A DNA stretch of 64,000 nucleotides from assembly GCA_027922465.2 (NCBI GenBank), contig BQMF02000029.1:682001-746000 (forward strand), written 5' to 3'. Within the stretch, counting starts at the first letter, position 1. The number at the start of each line of letters is the position of its first letter. Below are positions 11,832-25,500 of the stretch, piece by piece. The DNA is from Turritopsis dohrnii. Its lineage: Eukaryota; Cnidaria; Hydrozoa; Anthoathecata; Oceaniidae. A model generated the notes under the pieces. The model searched no databases. It saw nothing but the letters and a program-made list of their open reading frames with translations, and was not told the DNA's origin. The translations under genes were made by a program, and so were the position numbers.

Positions 11832-12201
11832 GTGAGGAATTATCTTCACTAGCAGCTTACAGACTATTCCCCCACTAATAACTATGACTGATGTTCTTAG
11901 TGTGGATGTCATTAAGGACAAAAGAACTATGATTATTTATATTCATTACTGTGCTGAAATTATTTTTTTTTGAATGTCTAATTGATCTATTTGATGATCT
12001 CTTCCCTGTTCCTGCAACATAGTTACAATCTGAGAATTTTGCTTTGTATATGTTATGTTAATGGTCATCCTTAATGTTAAACTTAGTGCTTAGTCTACTA
12101 TGTATTATCTTCATATTTTCTAGCATTAATGTATGCTGAATATTCTTCTTTAAGCTTTTGACAACAGTTGTATCCTATTTGTCCAATTTACTTTTACCTA
12201 G

Positions 12202-12344
12202 ATAAAACTAAACATGAAACACCAATGATGAAGTCAAATTTTGACACTGTGGAACGGAAGAATGAAAAAGAGGATGATTACGCTGAACTGAACGTAAACT
12301 TCGTGAATGAAAATCCTTATGCAAGTTTAACTGTCTCAAATTGA
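12202..12344 (+). pseudogene. gene 1 exon 6, cytoplasmic tail with ITAM-like pair
   Basis: It reads to a TGA stop with DDYAELNVNFVNENPYASL near the end. Two YxxL motifs separated by nine residues fit the ITAM rule YxxL-x(6-12)-YxxL. Gene 2 has the same spacing with different linker residues, so the pair is conserved. The tail is about 24 residues shorter on the N-side than in gene 2 and lacks its last eight residues. Confidence 0.85.
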
Positions 12345-13854
12345 ATTCCCTGATGTTTGATTGTGAACATGTATTTCATTTTTTTTGAAGTAGATTTTCT
12401 TATTATGTTTCATTTTGATATTTGGTGTGAGTACATGAGTTTTTATAGTGTTTGTTTAGTATTTTTTTATTCTTTTCATTTATTTTTTCTAACATGACAG
12501 AAGTGTTATTAACACATAGCAAGTTTTTTATAGCATGCTATACTATGTACATAAAATTTTACATTACTGTTGAATTTTTGGATAAACTATTTGTAAGTGG
12601 TCCTTTAATGAAGTATGAACACAAAGTTTCGGACATTTTGTGTTCTCGCATTCATGCTACATTCATTTCATTTTGTTTTTATGTTGATTACATCTTGAGA
12701 GAGCATTTTAATAAGATACTAAGCATACTCCTAACTGTAACTGAGCATTCGAAATTGAATGTTGATATTATTATGTATATTTCAGTGATGGCATTAAGAT
12801 AAAGTTATATCATTTAGTTATATCATTTAGCATAACTTATAGTGTACATAAAGTTTTAGATTTGCTGTTACCTTGATAAGATTGATAAGATTATTTATAA
12901 CTGTTCCTATAAAGAAGTATTATTTTTGAGAACAATAACATTGTTACGAACTTATTAAACATTTGAACATTTGATTAACTGTTTTTGCAAAATGAAGTTT
13001 GGTGAAGTATGATCATCTAAGTTGATGTCTTTAAGATAGAGTTATACTCTTCATTTCATAGCAGCAATCTATTCAGTTTGACAATAGCAGTGCAGAAATT
13101 CGAACGATGTGAGAAAAAAGATTTTCGGTACCATCACATTTTTGTATATTGTAGATTTTGTATATTGTATTTGTATATTGTTAAGTTTTTCTGTTCTATA
13201 AATTAGACTTGCATCAATCGTCGCCATAATAGATAAGAAATATTTAAAAGTGGATAAAACAACAATTTTATTTACAAAGGTTTTCAGCTCATATTTCATC
13301 TTCAAAGTATATGATTCTTTTTCATACTTATAAGTAAATGTAAATACTTAAAGAAACACAAAAGGGCTCTTTGAATTGCCAAGAAAAATAATATGTTAAA
13401 CTTACTGACTTTTTATAGTCCTTATAGATAAAAAAATAGAAAATTTTGGAAGAACATGACTGCTGTTAATTAGAATTGAGCTTGATTAAGTGGATGGATG
13501 TTTCATGGGTCTGTTGTTATTGTCAGATTATTCGTGAGTTTCAATAATTTTTCCATAATTCTATGTCAAGAAGTGCTGTTGATATTGGAATTACTTATAG
13601 TTTTCTTTATTTACTTTTGTTTGATGCAACCTGTATTATAGGTGTTGCTGGTGTTATCAATGATTTAATATACCTTCCTGTTTTCTTTACTTTTTAAATT
13701 GCCAATTAAAAATGTTATGCTGGACTGGCCTTATACTAATATAAAAAAGTGTTAATCTCATAATGAACGTCAGTAGTAATAAAGGAGAATTAATGTCAAA
13801 ATTTTTATAAATATTCGCCATAGAATTTTGTGTATGGAAAAATAAAATAAAACA

Positions 13855-13975
13855 GCATGATTAAAATAAGCAGAAGTTTTTTGGCATAGCCATCATCAGT
13901 GTTACATTTTTTGATTTTACTGTAACACTAATGATGACGCTGATGCTGAAAAGCTTCTGCTCATTTTAATCTTGT
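13855..13975. repeat. long imperfect palindrome
   Basis: The left arm contains AAAATAAGCAGAAG and CATCATCAGTGTTACA; the right arm contains TGTAACACTAATGATG and CTTCTGCTCATTTTAAT. The two arms can fold into one hairpin. A related half (AGCAGAAGCTTTTCG, CATCATCAGTGCTACA) is found at 38416-38457. It is probably a foldback element. Confidence 0.65.
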
Positions 13976-15248
13976 TGTATTACTTTATTTTTCCTATACA
14001 AAACATCAACATTAATTTGTTGTTTTTATTCCATGATTTAATAGTATTCCTAAAGAAGAACTTGTGTTCCAAATTCCAATTCCATAACATTACCATAAGG
14101 TTCTGCCAATTCCAACCCTCATAACTTTTGATGCTGAAACGCTCTATTAAGCTGCTTTAACATTATTATAGGGCTCATTTGGATCAAAATATTTCAAAAT
14201 TTTACAATAAAAGTGTCTGCAACAGCAATATAAACCAAATTGAGACAAAACATACAAAATAGGCCTTAATAAAGCCCATGAAAACTTTTTATACCATATG
14301 AAGCATCCTAGGATCACATTATTCCACAAGAAGTTGAACAGCTTAAAATATTGATACGTTTAATTGCTTCTGAAGTATTGTAAAATATTACCAGCTACAA
14401 TTACATAGGATACATAGGAGAAAATCTCCCTTTAGTCCTTAGACGGTTCTGATATGACTTAGAAAATTTAGACTTATTGGAGCCTCTGAGATATTCTAAG
14501 AAAAAAAAGGAAACATAAAGGTTCTGAACATGGAATTGTGGATCTTTTAATGTTCTAAATTATGTAATTCATGATACCAAAAAGGGTATCCTTTGTTATA
14601 GAGGTAAATCTTAATGAGACTGGAGGAGCATTGATTAAATAAAAATTCCATCAAAATTTTATCGTTTTCCAGATTATAAGTTTCTTATCGTTTTCAATTG
14701 AAAAGTGCTGGGATTCTTTGTTTAGTATAAGTCGTTCCAGGAGAGCTCTTTTTACTGGCTCATATTTAACAATATGTTATTTTAACTTCTCACAAAATAT
14801 GTTCATGTTTATAGAAAACATAATGTGTATTTCTCAATTACACAATGTAACATATCAGGATAGCTTCAGAAGTATAGATAAATGTATCAATATCTCTCTT
14901 TTATTACATGGAATTTTCCACCTGACTTGATCGCAAATTCTATTGGAATAATTAATTCAAAAGTGGTTTTACAAAGTTCAGACATCTAAAAGCATTTTGT
15001 ATTGCTTTTTAAAATATTTGCAAATTTTGAATTATTACAAATCAATGATTTAGAAAAGTCAATTTTATTGGAATGTGATGCTAAATGCCTCCTCCAAAGC
15101 ATGATATTTTTTTTAAGGTTCATGAAATTCATCTCCAACCGAAATTTCATTCCAGTTCTCTAATGGTTTACATTTTTCGACCTATAAAACTGAATTTTTG
15201 AGTTTTGAAATTTACAATTTCGCCCACTTCAAAAGAACACTGACATCT

Positions 15249-15565
15249 CATTTGTTTCTTTTTATTTGTTGCCTATTCAATATGCTAATTATATAAATAT
15301 ATATACTTTGATTCATTCTTCATGTTCATTGGAAACTGAAACTGAAACAGCTTTGGTCCCCACTGGAGTTTATTTTGCTTTTTGACTTTAATACTCCATT
15401 AACTGTAGCTGATGATGATGCCTTGTGAGTTACGGTTGCCAGTTCACTTTTGTTTCTTTATGGAAAGTTTTTCCATTTGTTTCTTTTTACTCGTTGTCTA
15501 TTCATTATCTTTACATATTGGTTGATTGATTCATCATGTTCATTGGAAACCGAAACAGCTTCACA
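15249..15565 (+). repeat. spaced direct repeat
   Basis: A block of about 100 bp starting ATTTGTTTCTTTTT and ending GTTCATTGGAAACYGAAAC occurs at 15249-15350 and again at 15473-15565. Both copies end near GAAACAGCTT. Its function is not recognisable. Confidence 0.6.
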
Positions 15566-16477
15566 AAATGTTTAACAATGGAAAATGTCTGGGTGCTAGA
15601 GATGAAAAATACTATGAAAAAGGTTTTTAAAAAGTTTTGAATGGTGCAGAAAAAATATTTGTAATGTGATTATCTTACGATCTAAAAAACGTTTGAATAA
15701 ACTGAAATAAGAGTACTTTCATTTTTTTAAGATAAACAGTATTATTTGAATAATTTAATAGACTTTGGGATCCCTTTAAGTGTAAAACATTAAAGGATAA
15801 TCTATTCGACACATTTTACTCTGAATGTCATTAATATACCATCATTGTTACTAAATCTGTTTCCCTTTGGTGTGCTGTTGCAATTGTGAGTCATTATTCG
15901 ATTGTTGGTTAACTGTACATTAGTTGAGTGAGATACAGGGAATATAAACTAAGATTTCCTTATAGATTTGAAATAAAGAAAGTAATCCTTCATTGTTTTC
16001 ATTTTTATATACATTTTTATTTATATATTTTATATAAAAGCCAGAGTTATTTGCGTTAACTTAGCATGCCTGACTTCTGTTAAGTTACATGTAGCACTGT
16101 TGCACTAAGAAATTGCATTGTGTTCTTTAATTTCTAAGGGTTTTATTTTGTGCTTCTCCAACTAAATTTGATATTGTTTGGTTTTATCTGTTCTGAACAC
16201 TTCGTTTCTTGGTTATATCATTTGAAACCTGTTAAACATTGACATTCCAAGTGAAGAATTATCTACTAAGAAAAGTTTTCTTTTAACCATTGCTATTAAT
16301 GTTTCTTTTTCTAACCTTTTACTGTGAAAAGAATAAATGACATGGTATAGCCATTTCAGTCCTTGAAATTGTAATTGTTGGCACAATGAATGTGAAATTC
16401 ACCACTTAGATTATTTTTTCATAGATATAAATTAGAAAAATTTGCATTTACAACTCTAGAATTCTATAAGAAGAAAA

Positions 16478-16541
16478 ATGGAATGTAGTGTTTTGTTGCA
16501 AATATTTGCTATTTTGATGTTGTATTTTTGTGTTGGATGTG
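16478..16541 (+). CDS. gene 2 exon 1, signal peptide
   Basis: ATG opens MECSVLLQIFAILMLYFCVG, a hydrophobic signal, and the exon ends at G/GTAAGA in phase 1. The start is chosen because it matches the 64-nt first exon of gene 4 and gives the full signal. Confidence 0.82.
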
Positions 16542-19500
16542 GTAAGACAAGTCATTATTATTTTATATTCCTTGAGTGATTCCAATTTGTTTAGCCTTCA
16601 TTACATCTGTTTAGTTACTTGTGGTATTGTTACACCAGCAAATGGAGAGGATAGCATAAATGGTGTGATAGGAGAATCTCTTAGTTTGAAATGGAACATA
16701 ACAGCTGTTTCTGATCAATCAATTGTGGGGATTGCTGTTTATTTGGCTGGGAATCCGGTTGTGTCATCATTTTTGCCAAGAATTGGTGCGCAAACTATAA
16801 CATATGAAGGTGATGAAAATTTGAAAAGCAGATTGAGTGTGTTTTACAATTCTGAAAAAGATAAAACCAAATCTGGAGTTGTCACTTTTAAAATTGGAAA
16901 AGTTGGCAAAGAAGACAAATACAGTGTTACTTGTAGAGCTGTATTTGCTGTAATTCCTGACCGCAGCACATTAGAATATGACGAACATGTCATACGAATA
17001 ACCAACATTAAAAGTATGTTTTCATAATGATTTAACTCTTTTTTTCTTTGCGATTGTAGTAATTGTACCATGAGTAAAAGAAGACGTATGCAACAATTCC
17101 TTTTTCATGTTATCAACATTTCCAATGTTGATGTAGTTCTTTAATTTAGCATCAAAATTATCAAGAAATTGATCTTGATATTCCAAAAATGTTTCTTAGT
17201 ACCTACTTTTTATTGACTTTACAATTTCCTGTTTATTGTAATTCGTTCCATTTTTCATTCTTAGAACCATCTCTTTTTTGTGCTAATCCATTACCTAAAT
17301 TCGTTGAAATGACAGAAAATGGTATCTATTTGAACTTGACTATTTGTGGATACCCTGTACCTACGTTAAAATGGAATATTGGCAATCACCAGCAGACAGT
17401 GGTTGGTAGATCGACAGACAAATCTATTCACTCATATTCGTATGCAGTAAAAGTCATAAAAGACTGGAGTCTTTGTGGATACAATTTAACAGTAGAAATT
17501 AGTGGTTTCAATGTTACCATTATAAGGAAAGATATTCCGCTCACAATGGAACGTAAGTATTCAATATTGACAAAATTTTTATGGTAATATGGGATGCGAT
17601 ATACCTTATTACACTAAATTAACAGGCAGACTATTTTACGCGCCATAAATTAACATGGTCACAAATTAACACTGGTGGACGAAGAGACTTTCTTAAAGTG
17701 TGCTTTAATTAACATTGTCCATTGACTGTAATTTTTGAATAAATAAATTTTAAATAAATTTTTAAATTTATCTGGAGTTTGATTTTTGTATTAGTTTAAA
17801 TGATTAGTAACCCGGGTAAAATTTCTTACCACGTTTAACTTCAAAAACGATATGTCAAATACGGCGTTCCCCCCGTGACCAGAATTTTGATTACGGAATC
17901 GTGACTTAAAAGTGTACCCATGTTGTAGAGCTCAAAAAACTGATCAAAAAAATGTATGGGATCTCTTCGCTATGACCAACTGTTACAGACATATTGTCAG
18001 TCAAAGATTTTGATGACGTCATAGCCGCAGTACCAAAAAATGTTTAGGCCCAAATGTTGCGTCACCCCATCACCTGTATCGCGGACCCCAAAAACGTCAA
18101 TTATCCCTATTGGTTCTCGAGATATTTCCCCGAAAACGTCACGTTCGATTGGGGATACAATGCAATGATCATAAAAAAACTGACGTCAAATGATGCCATG
18201 TGCTTTTGGAATGATCGTGAAAAAAGTGTCTCTCGCCTCTACATGGTTTTACACGCACATAAGAGGACGATGACCATAAATTAAAACTAAATATATCACT
18301 CTCTAAAATAAAAGTGGGATGCACAACTTAGTATATATATAGATTAGTATATATAGTATAGATTAGTATATATAGATTTTAGTTTAAAGGTGTATTTTTG
18401 AATACCGAAACGAAATAAAAAGCCTCAATGTTTACAGAATTACCAAGGTTGTAATATATTACCTACATAGTAAAACACAAGAAAGAAAACTAAATGTAGT
18501 GTGCGTGCTAATGTTTGCTATACAATTATGCTAATGGTTCAAAGCACTTATCATTTGAACTTGCATTGTTTAATGCCTTCGTATCCTCAGTACCTATCCA
18601 TCCAGCCTTCATTAACGCTTTTTCTTTCTCTGAACATACCGCTCATAACTGGTGTGGTAAAGTTTCAAAATGTGTGAGTGACTTGTTATGTTTATACTTT
18701 TATATATGTGGTGCTCCAGGGATTTTGATAAACGATATTAACGTTAATTATTAACGAAAATATCATAAATAAAGCAATGGAATTAACGATAATACCGTTA
18801 CATATTATCGCTAATTTATTAAAGTTAATAACATTATTATTGTTAATACTAGTAACCCGGGTAAAACTTTTTACTTAGTTTAACTTCGAAAACCATGTGT
18901 CAAATCCTGGGTTCCTGTGTGCAAACCCCTGGACCAGAATTTTGATTACACAATCGCGACTCAAAAGTGTACCCATGTTGTAGAGCTCAAAAAACTGATC
19001 CAAAAATTGTATGGGATTGTTTGGCTACGACCAACCCTTGCAGAGATATCGTCGGTTAAAGATTTTGATGATGTCATAGCTGCAGTACCAAATAAAATTT
19101 TGCGTCCCCCCCCATCACCCGTATTGCAGACCCTAAAAAACGTCAATCTCTATTGGTTCTTGAAATATTTCCCCAAAAACGCTGCATTCAATTAGGGATG
19201 CAATGCAATGATTCCCCGTGATAGATTAAATAACTGATGTCACACCAATGCTACTGTAATAGATTTTTGTGTGATCTTACATGACGATTCCTCATTCAAA
19301 ATCACTGTTCCCAAATTTTAATGCAGAAGCAAAAGGTTCGTTTCACCTTTTTTAATTGTGTATGTAAGCTCATTAATTGACGTATACTTTAAGTGAATGT
19401 ATAGAGTGATTGTAATTATTGTAAGAAAATAACTATATTTTCGATATTTACGTAGATAACTTAAGTATATGTAATATTAGACAAGTAATCTTTTATTTGT

Positions 19501-22500
19501 GACCAGGAAACCATTTCGCATAATATTAATCTTTCTTAAGCTAGGGCTCCACGATGCATTTTCCATGCGTGTGCAATGCAATTTGCTGCATTGTACGTGC
19601 CTGAAAATTTTTATGTGTAGCCACTGTATGAAAACCCCCTGCAATATTTCAAAACAAAACATAAGTATTTTAAAAACAGCATAATAAAAAAAAAAAATAA
19701 ATAAAAAAGCCAAAGAAATATTGAATTGCCCTTTGGTTGCAAATAGGGTACAGTTCGGAGCTTTATACACTATTTCAAGAGTTTAAAAAAGATGCACAGT
19801 CATTTAAGGAATTTGTTCACGTGGATTTGAGCCAATTTGAATTTTTAGTTGGAACACTGTCACCACCTCATAAAAGAAGACACACTCATCATGCGGGCTT
19901 CTATCCCACCAGAAGAAATGGTTTGTCTTGCTTTACGCTATTCAGCTAGTTGCGAATTGTTCAGATCATTACAATTTCAATTTCGACTAGGCAGAAAAAC
20001 TATATCGGACATATTGTCGTTTGTATTGCGATTTTCGAGCTATTAGGTCCCGAATTTTTAAAAACACCTACAAATCAAGAAAAGTGGATGAACATTTCAA
20101 AAGAATTTGAAGAAAGATGGAATTTCCCAAACGGACTAGACGCTATTTATGGGAAACATATCGTCATGGAGCAACCGTCTAACTCAGGGTCACACTACTG
20201 AATAGTATTGTACTTCTATGATTGGTCCAAAATACACAAAATGTTGATGTGGGAATAAATGGCCGAAATTCCGATGGGGGAATATGGGCAAGGTGCCCTT
20301 TAAAAGCCGCTCTCGATAGAAACCATTTGAATATTTCAAAACCTAAAATCCAATTAAGCAACACTTGCTAATGACATTCCTTCCCATCACATTATATAAA
20401 CAAACTGTGTGTATTGTATGTTTTGATATTTTTTTGCTTTTCTCTTGTAGATCAAAACAAACTGACAGGTGCCATTAACGATTCTGATTGCTCGAGATAA
20501 AACAACCTAAGAAAACAATGCTTCACATTGCAATTTATTAAAAAACTCCATTGCACAACTCTGCAACAAAATAGAATCAAGTCTATTTTGCTGCAGAGTT
20601 GTGCAGAAAAATTTTCACTTGATTTTGCTGCACTGCATAAAAAAATTAATGGCTTCACGGTGCGATTTCCCATTCACGTGCAATGCAATTTGCTGCATTG
20701 CACGCGCATGAAAAAATCGCATCATGGAGCCCTAGCTTTACGCTTGATTACGGCATTAGAAATTCAATTTTTTTAGAATTACCCTGAAGTAAGGTTAAAG
20801 AGCCCCAAGAAATTTTTAGACAATCTTTCACATAAACTTTTCGAAAAACTGAAGGAAACAGGTATTTATTTTATTTAATTGAAGGTGAATACTCGTTAAA
20901 ATATTTTTATTGGTCCATTCCTACATTCATCCTTCATCCCAATGTTTAACCTGAAAACATTATCGACGAAATGACAGAAGTCACTGAAAACATTGTAATC
21001 AAGTTAATTAAGGGTACATCTCCGCCTAGTGCAAGTGAAATGTCTTTTGCAAGAATAATAATAAAGGATTTGCTATTGAAAAAGAATTTTAATGTAATTT
21101 GTCTTTAATAATATAAAAGTTTTTTCCCAAGCGCTTATAGAATGAACAATTTAGAAAAAATAATTATACAGTGTGTTTCTTAATGTTGGAAATGGAAATT
21201 TTAAACCTGTTTTTTTAAATGAATATACCGAATTTCAAAATAATTTTTACACCGTTGGAAAGCCATTTTGAAGTTCTTTCAGATAGTATGTTTTTTGTGA
21301 AAAATGTAAAAGGGGTTTTTGTACAAACAAGGAAAATGTCTTGGAAAAATGTAATTAAATTTTTAATGGTCGATTAAGATGTGAATGAAAAGAACAGATT
21401 ATTTGAAACAATGACAGCAATTTCGAAAACAATAAACAAATGCAAGCCGTGTGTTCACGAAAAACGTTAAACTTTTATGTTTTAAACTATCAATTTGGGG
21501 GTCTCAGCGCAAACATAAAGTTAATAAAAAATTTGAATGGATTCAGTGTTTTGAAACAATAAACACGATGTAATTAACCTACGTGTTAAGCGACCATTAA
21601 AAATTTAATTACATTTTTCGATGACATTTTCCTTATTTGTACAAAAACCCCTTTTACATTTTTCACAAAAAAACATACTATCTGAAAGAGCTGGAGAATG
21701 GCTTTCCATTGATATAAAAATTTATTTTGAAATTCGGTATATTCATTTAAAAAAACAACTTTGAAATTTCCATTGCCAACATTACGAAACACACTGTACA
21801 TGAATGTAGTGAACAAACTATATAATGGATTCTCTTCATCAATTGGATAAATGCTAAATACGGAAAGAATATTATTGATATCAATCTTTCTACAAGAAAT
21901 TTGTTTCCATGATTTGATTTGCGTCTTATTTCTTCTTTTTTGGGAGTTTCAGACGGTTTCTACTTGTGATTGCTTTCAAACTAACTTTTGTGTCTTTACT
22001 CTCCAAGTGAATATGTGACGGTTTATGGGAAAAGAATAACAAGCGAAAAATTGATTCTTTAAAATGGATTTTTAGCTGCAAAAAATCGATTCAAAATAAT
22101 TGGAAAAGCGATTTCGAAATCGATTCACTTGAATCGGAAAAGCGATTCACTTGAATCGGAAAATCGATTCACTTGAATCGGAAAAGCGATTCAATTGAAT
22201 CGGAAAAGCGATTTCAAAAAATCGATTTGTAAGTCAGAAGTTATGTTAATTATAAGAATAAAGTCAATAAATTAATAAGATTTTCATCATCGTAGATTCT
22301 CTATGTATCATAATAAAATAGAAGCATTAAACCTCAAATTATAAACAAGAACCAAATGGTGAAAAACGGCATTATAAAACTGGTGCAATAATATGAATAG
22401 ATACGAAAACACCATCCATCTGGAAATAGATTTTTATTTTTAGACTAAAGGCTGTTTTCCACTCTTGGAAAATTTAACGCAGAGAGAAACAGGTGAATAC

Positions 22501-25500
22501 TGGGGAAAGAACGTGATTGGATCTTTTGCTAATGTAAACGTAGCTTAATTAATAACCAGAATTTATAACAAAAGAAATATACTTGCATGAGCTGCAAAAT
22601 ATATTTTAAAGACAAATGTGTGCCAAGAGAGAACAAAAAATCTTTTTCGAAAAGGAAATGTAAATAAAAACTAAAAATCGTTGCTATCGCCGTAATAAGA
22701 TTGTTTGTTTACATAGTAGATTCCATGTTTCATATACGTGACCGTCCAAGGGATTTTGATAACAAACGATATAAATAAAATAAAGTGACGGTATTTTGTT
22801 AGAATACGAAAAGTAGGATTCACCTACTTACTACGTTTCGTTTCGTTCAACGTCTATGTATGTTTATATTTTTCATATTCCCATGCGCCAGTTTTCGAGG
22901 TTGGAACATAACTGGGAGTACTAATATCTAATTGCTATTTTGCCAAATAAAAATAAAAAGTTTTTATATTGATAAAGATGTCTACACTCTCAAAAGATGT
23001 TGTTGTTATCGCGACTTCAGCATTATTTTGAAAACTCAATGTGACGGATGTATAATTACAGGTAGCACGCGTTCGTGTTAAATAATGAACTGATTTTCTG
23101 GTTCTTATTCACTAAGACATAAAATAAACAACATTTCTATTGCTACAAATACAAACCATCTGCTATAATTCTATTTTTTGTTTAAGTTGTTCCACCGCTG
23201 TTCACATAACAGAACATGGTTCACATTCAGTTTAATAAAAATGAAAGAAAAGTTTGTTTTAAAGTTACTACCAATAGAAACCGTCCCTTACAATTCTTTT
23301 TTGAGTTGTTCGATCGATATTTTGGTTTATTCCTTGGGGGAAAGCGATTCATGTGAATCGGAAAAGCGATTCATTAGAATCGGAAAAGCGATTCATGTGA
23401 ATCGGAAAAGCGATTATTTGAAGCTAAAAATCGATTTTAAAGAATCGCTTTTTAGCTTCAAATAATCGCTTAATCGATCAAATCGCTTTTTCGCTTGTTA
23501 TCCTTTTCCCATAAACCGTCACATATAAGAAGCAGCTAGTTCAATTTGATACACAATGTTTTTAATAAAATTGTTTTTTTACTGATATTATTAACCAACG
23601 TATATGCTCTTACGATATTTACCATATTAACGATAAAAAGTAATGATAATTACGTTAATTCATAATTCCATTAGCGATATTAATGTAAATAACGTTAATA
23701 TTTTTTGCTATCAAAATCCCCTGGAACGTCACATACATTTTATTCTGTTTAATTACTGTCATAAAAAATTTCCACGTTAAATTCGTGTAATAAGGTAGTA
23801 GATCCTTTTCTTGTAGTTAGCCCTGGCAAGATCTATGGAAAGATAGTTCAACTGCTTCAAGGGTGTCCAGTCATTAAGATTTTGCAGGAAGACACTGGTG
23901 CTTGTAAAATGAATTATGAATTATCTCCTGTAAATGAGAACAAACTTTACAGCATATCACTTGATATCGAAAACTCGTTCAGCTTACTTGATGCTGGTTT
24001 TCCTAATGCAACACATATAATGGTCAGATCTGTTTATAAAGGTAAAAAGGGGCCATGGAGTGATCCTATTGATGTTCATGACAGAGTAGTGCCTGGTAAG
24101 TGGTTCTGTTTGTTCTGTCTAGGTATTTATGTAAGGTCTGATTTGCTATGGGAGTAATGTGACAATAGAAGAAGTCTTTTCTTGGCTGGTTAGTATTAAC
24201 TAGCCGCCAAGGCAGCGGTGCTCACCGCCATGTCCACCTGCTCTGTATCACCCCTCAGACCCAAATAAACGTCATATTTCCTTATAAACGCCTCTGAGGT
24301 TCAATTCTAATTGCTTCTGGACTGTTTTAACTTCCTTTTCTGCTGGCTTTATTGCTTAATGAAGCTTGTTTGCACATGAAGACAAATACGTCCATTGTGT
24401 TTCAAATCTCGCATATTCTAAACTCAGCCGTTCACTGTCGCAGTCACATTTAAAATGTCTGCTAACTTTCTTGCTTTACACAAGGCATTCCGAACGTGAA
24501 CTTCACGTGGTTTTTATTTACGATTTTAAACCAATTAAATATCAATTTAAACAATGATTCCAAAAAGACTACATTTCATAATGTGCTATAAAACCAATCG
24601 ATTATTAGTTTAACAATAGACTCAAAATTTAGAGAGAAAAAACTTCAACTTATTATTAGCTTTTGTTTTAAAAAAGTTACGCGCTCTAACATGGGTGCTA
24701 TCAAAAATAGGGGGAAAATGGTTTCTCTTAAAAAGATCACACCGGAGGAGAAAAAAAAGCACGTGCAAAATGAATGAAGTGAATAAGAAACATGTTCGAT
24801 CAGAAGCGCATAACAATTAAAAGAAATTATTATTAACAGAAAAGCAAAAAAAATTTTTTCATAACACACTTTTTTCACCTGTGTGAGTCAGGCAATAGTC
24901 TAGTCAAAATAGAAATCGACCTATTTTCAACCATTTTAAGCCATAGTTTTTAACTAAGGACGCATGGAATATGAAGATGAGTTCCACACTGTCAATGAAT
25001 TACGAAGCAAAATGATCAAAATGGTGGATTCAGAAACAAGTGGATGAAGACGAAGTTGAAAGATAAATGTGATGATTCAAAGGAAAATCACTACAAACGA
25101 TAATAGCGCTTGCATCGAGAAGTAGCGCTAAATTTATCGCTAACATTGAGGAACTTAGCGATAAATATAAGCAGCACAAAAAGCGCTATCTTGTTTAATT
25201 ATTCGAGAATAATTAATTTGTTGCTAATATATTCACCATAAATATTATTCATCTTTCCGTGTTTTTCAATAATTATGGTTTTGAAGTTTACTTGTGTGTG
25301 TAAAAACAACTTTCAGACAATCTTTCACATAAACTTCACGGAAAACTGAAGGAAACAGGTGTTATTTTATTTAAACGAAGGTGAGTATTTCAAAAGAGAA
25401 CTTTCGCAACTCATCAAGCCATCGTTAAAACTACTTCTGTATCTTTTAATCTTTAATCTCCAACCGAATATAAGAACCAGTCAATTAAGTTCAATTTAAT

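Larger units (their letters stand above)
2303..12344 (+). pseudogene. Alr-like gene 1: broken Ig-superfamily receptor
   Basis: Relic of a type I membrane receptor with the same exon plan as gene 2. Exon 1 (2303-2363) is a signal peptide, exon 2 (from 2446) the first Ig domain, exon 3 (5279-5566) the I-set domain, exon 4 (5653-5852 plus 8827-8902) the fibronectin III-like fold, exon 5 (11712-11831) the membrane helix and exon 6 (12202-12344) the cytoplasmic tail. Exons 3, 5 and 6 are open and keep phase-1 borders. Exon 2 stops after 24 residues (GVKGQLT then TGA) and runs into a repeat. Exon 4 is split by a 2970-bp transposon. Its donor site is damaged: gene 2 has CCTG/GTAAGT, this copy has AATG followed by a run of T. 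An ordinary full-length receptor is therefore ruled out. A short product from the open downstream exons cannot be excluded. Confidence 0.85.
12345..16477. other. intergenic between genes 1 and 2
   Basis: AT-rich, with no convincing gene; open frames such as 12452-12802 are Phe/Ile-rich and look like chance. It contains an inverted repeat at 13855-13975 and a spaced direct repeat at 15249-15565. I recognised no polyadenylation or promoter element with confidence. Confidence 0.6.
18708..23732. mobile_element. GTGAC-family transposon B (palindrome TTAACGTTAA)
   Basis: The left end GTGGTGCTCCAGGGATTTTG pairs with the right end read inward, GTGACGTTCCAGGGGATTTT. The flanks are ATAT (18704-18707) and ATAC (23733-23736), a 4-bp duplication with one change. 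ATTAACGTTAAT motifs lie inside both ends. The shared internal module is at 21985-22014, continuing at 23527-23560, where transposon C cut it. It also hosts a repeat R1 copy, a PIF/Harbinger element and a mariner-like MITE, so it is among the older layers of intron 3 of gene 2. Confidence 0.72.

Noticed and set aside
12452..12802. 116-residue open frame
   Set aside because: Phe/Ile/Tyr-rich, no domain, AT-driven composition and no splice-compatible context. Probably chance.
22740..23050. a separate small GTGAC element beginning GTGACCGTCCAAGGGATTTT
   Set aside because: Only one end is seen; no matching inverted end or 4-bp duplication could be fixed, so it is noted as a solitary end. The same holds for the lone end near 8970.
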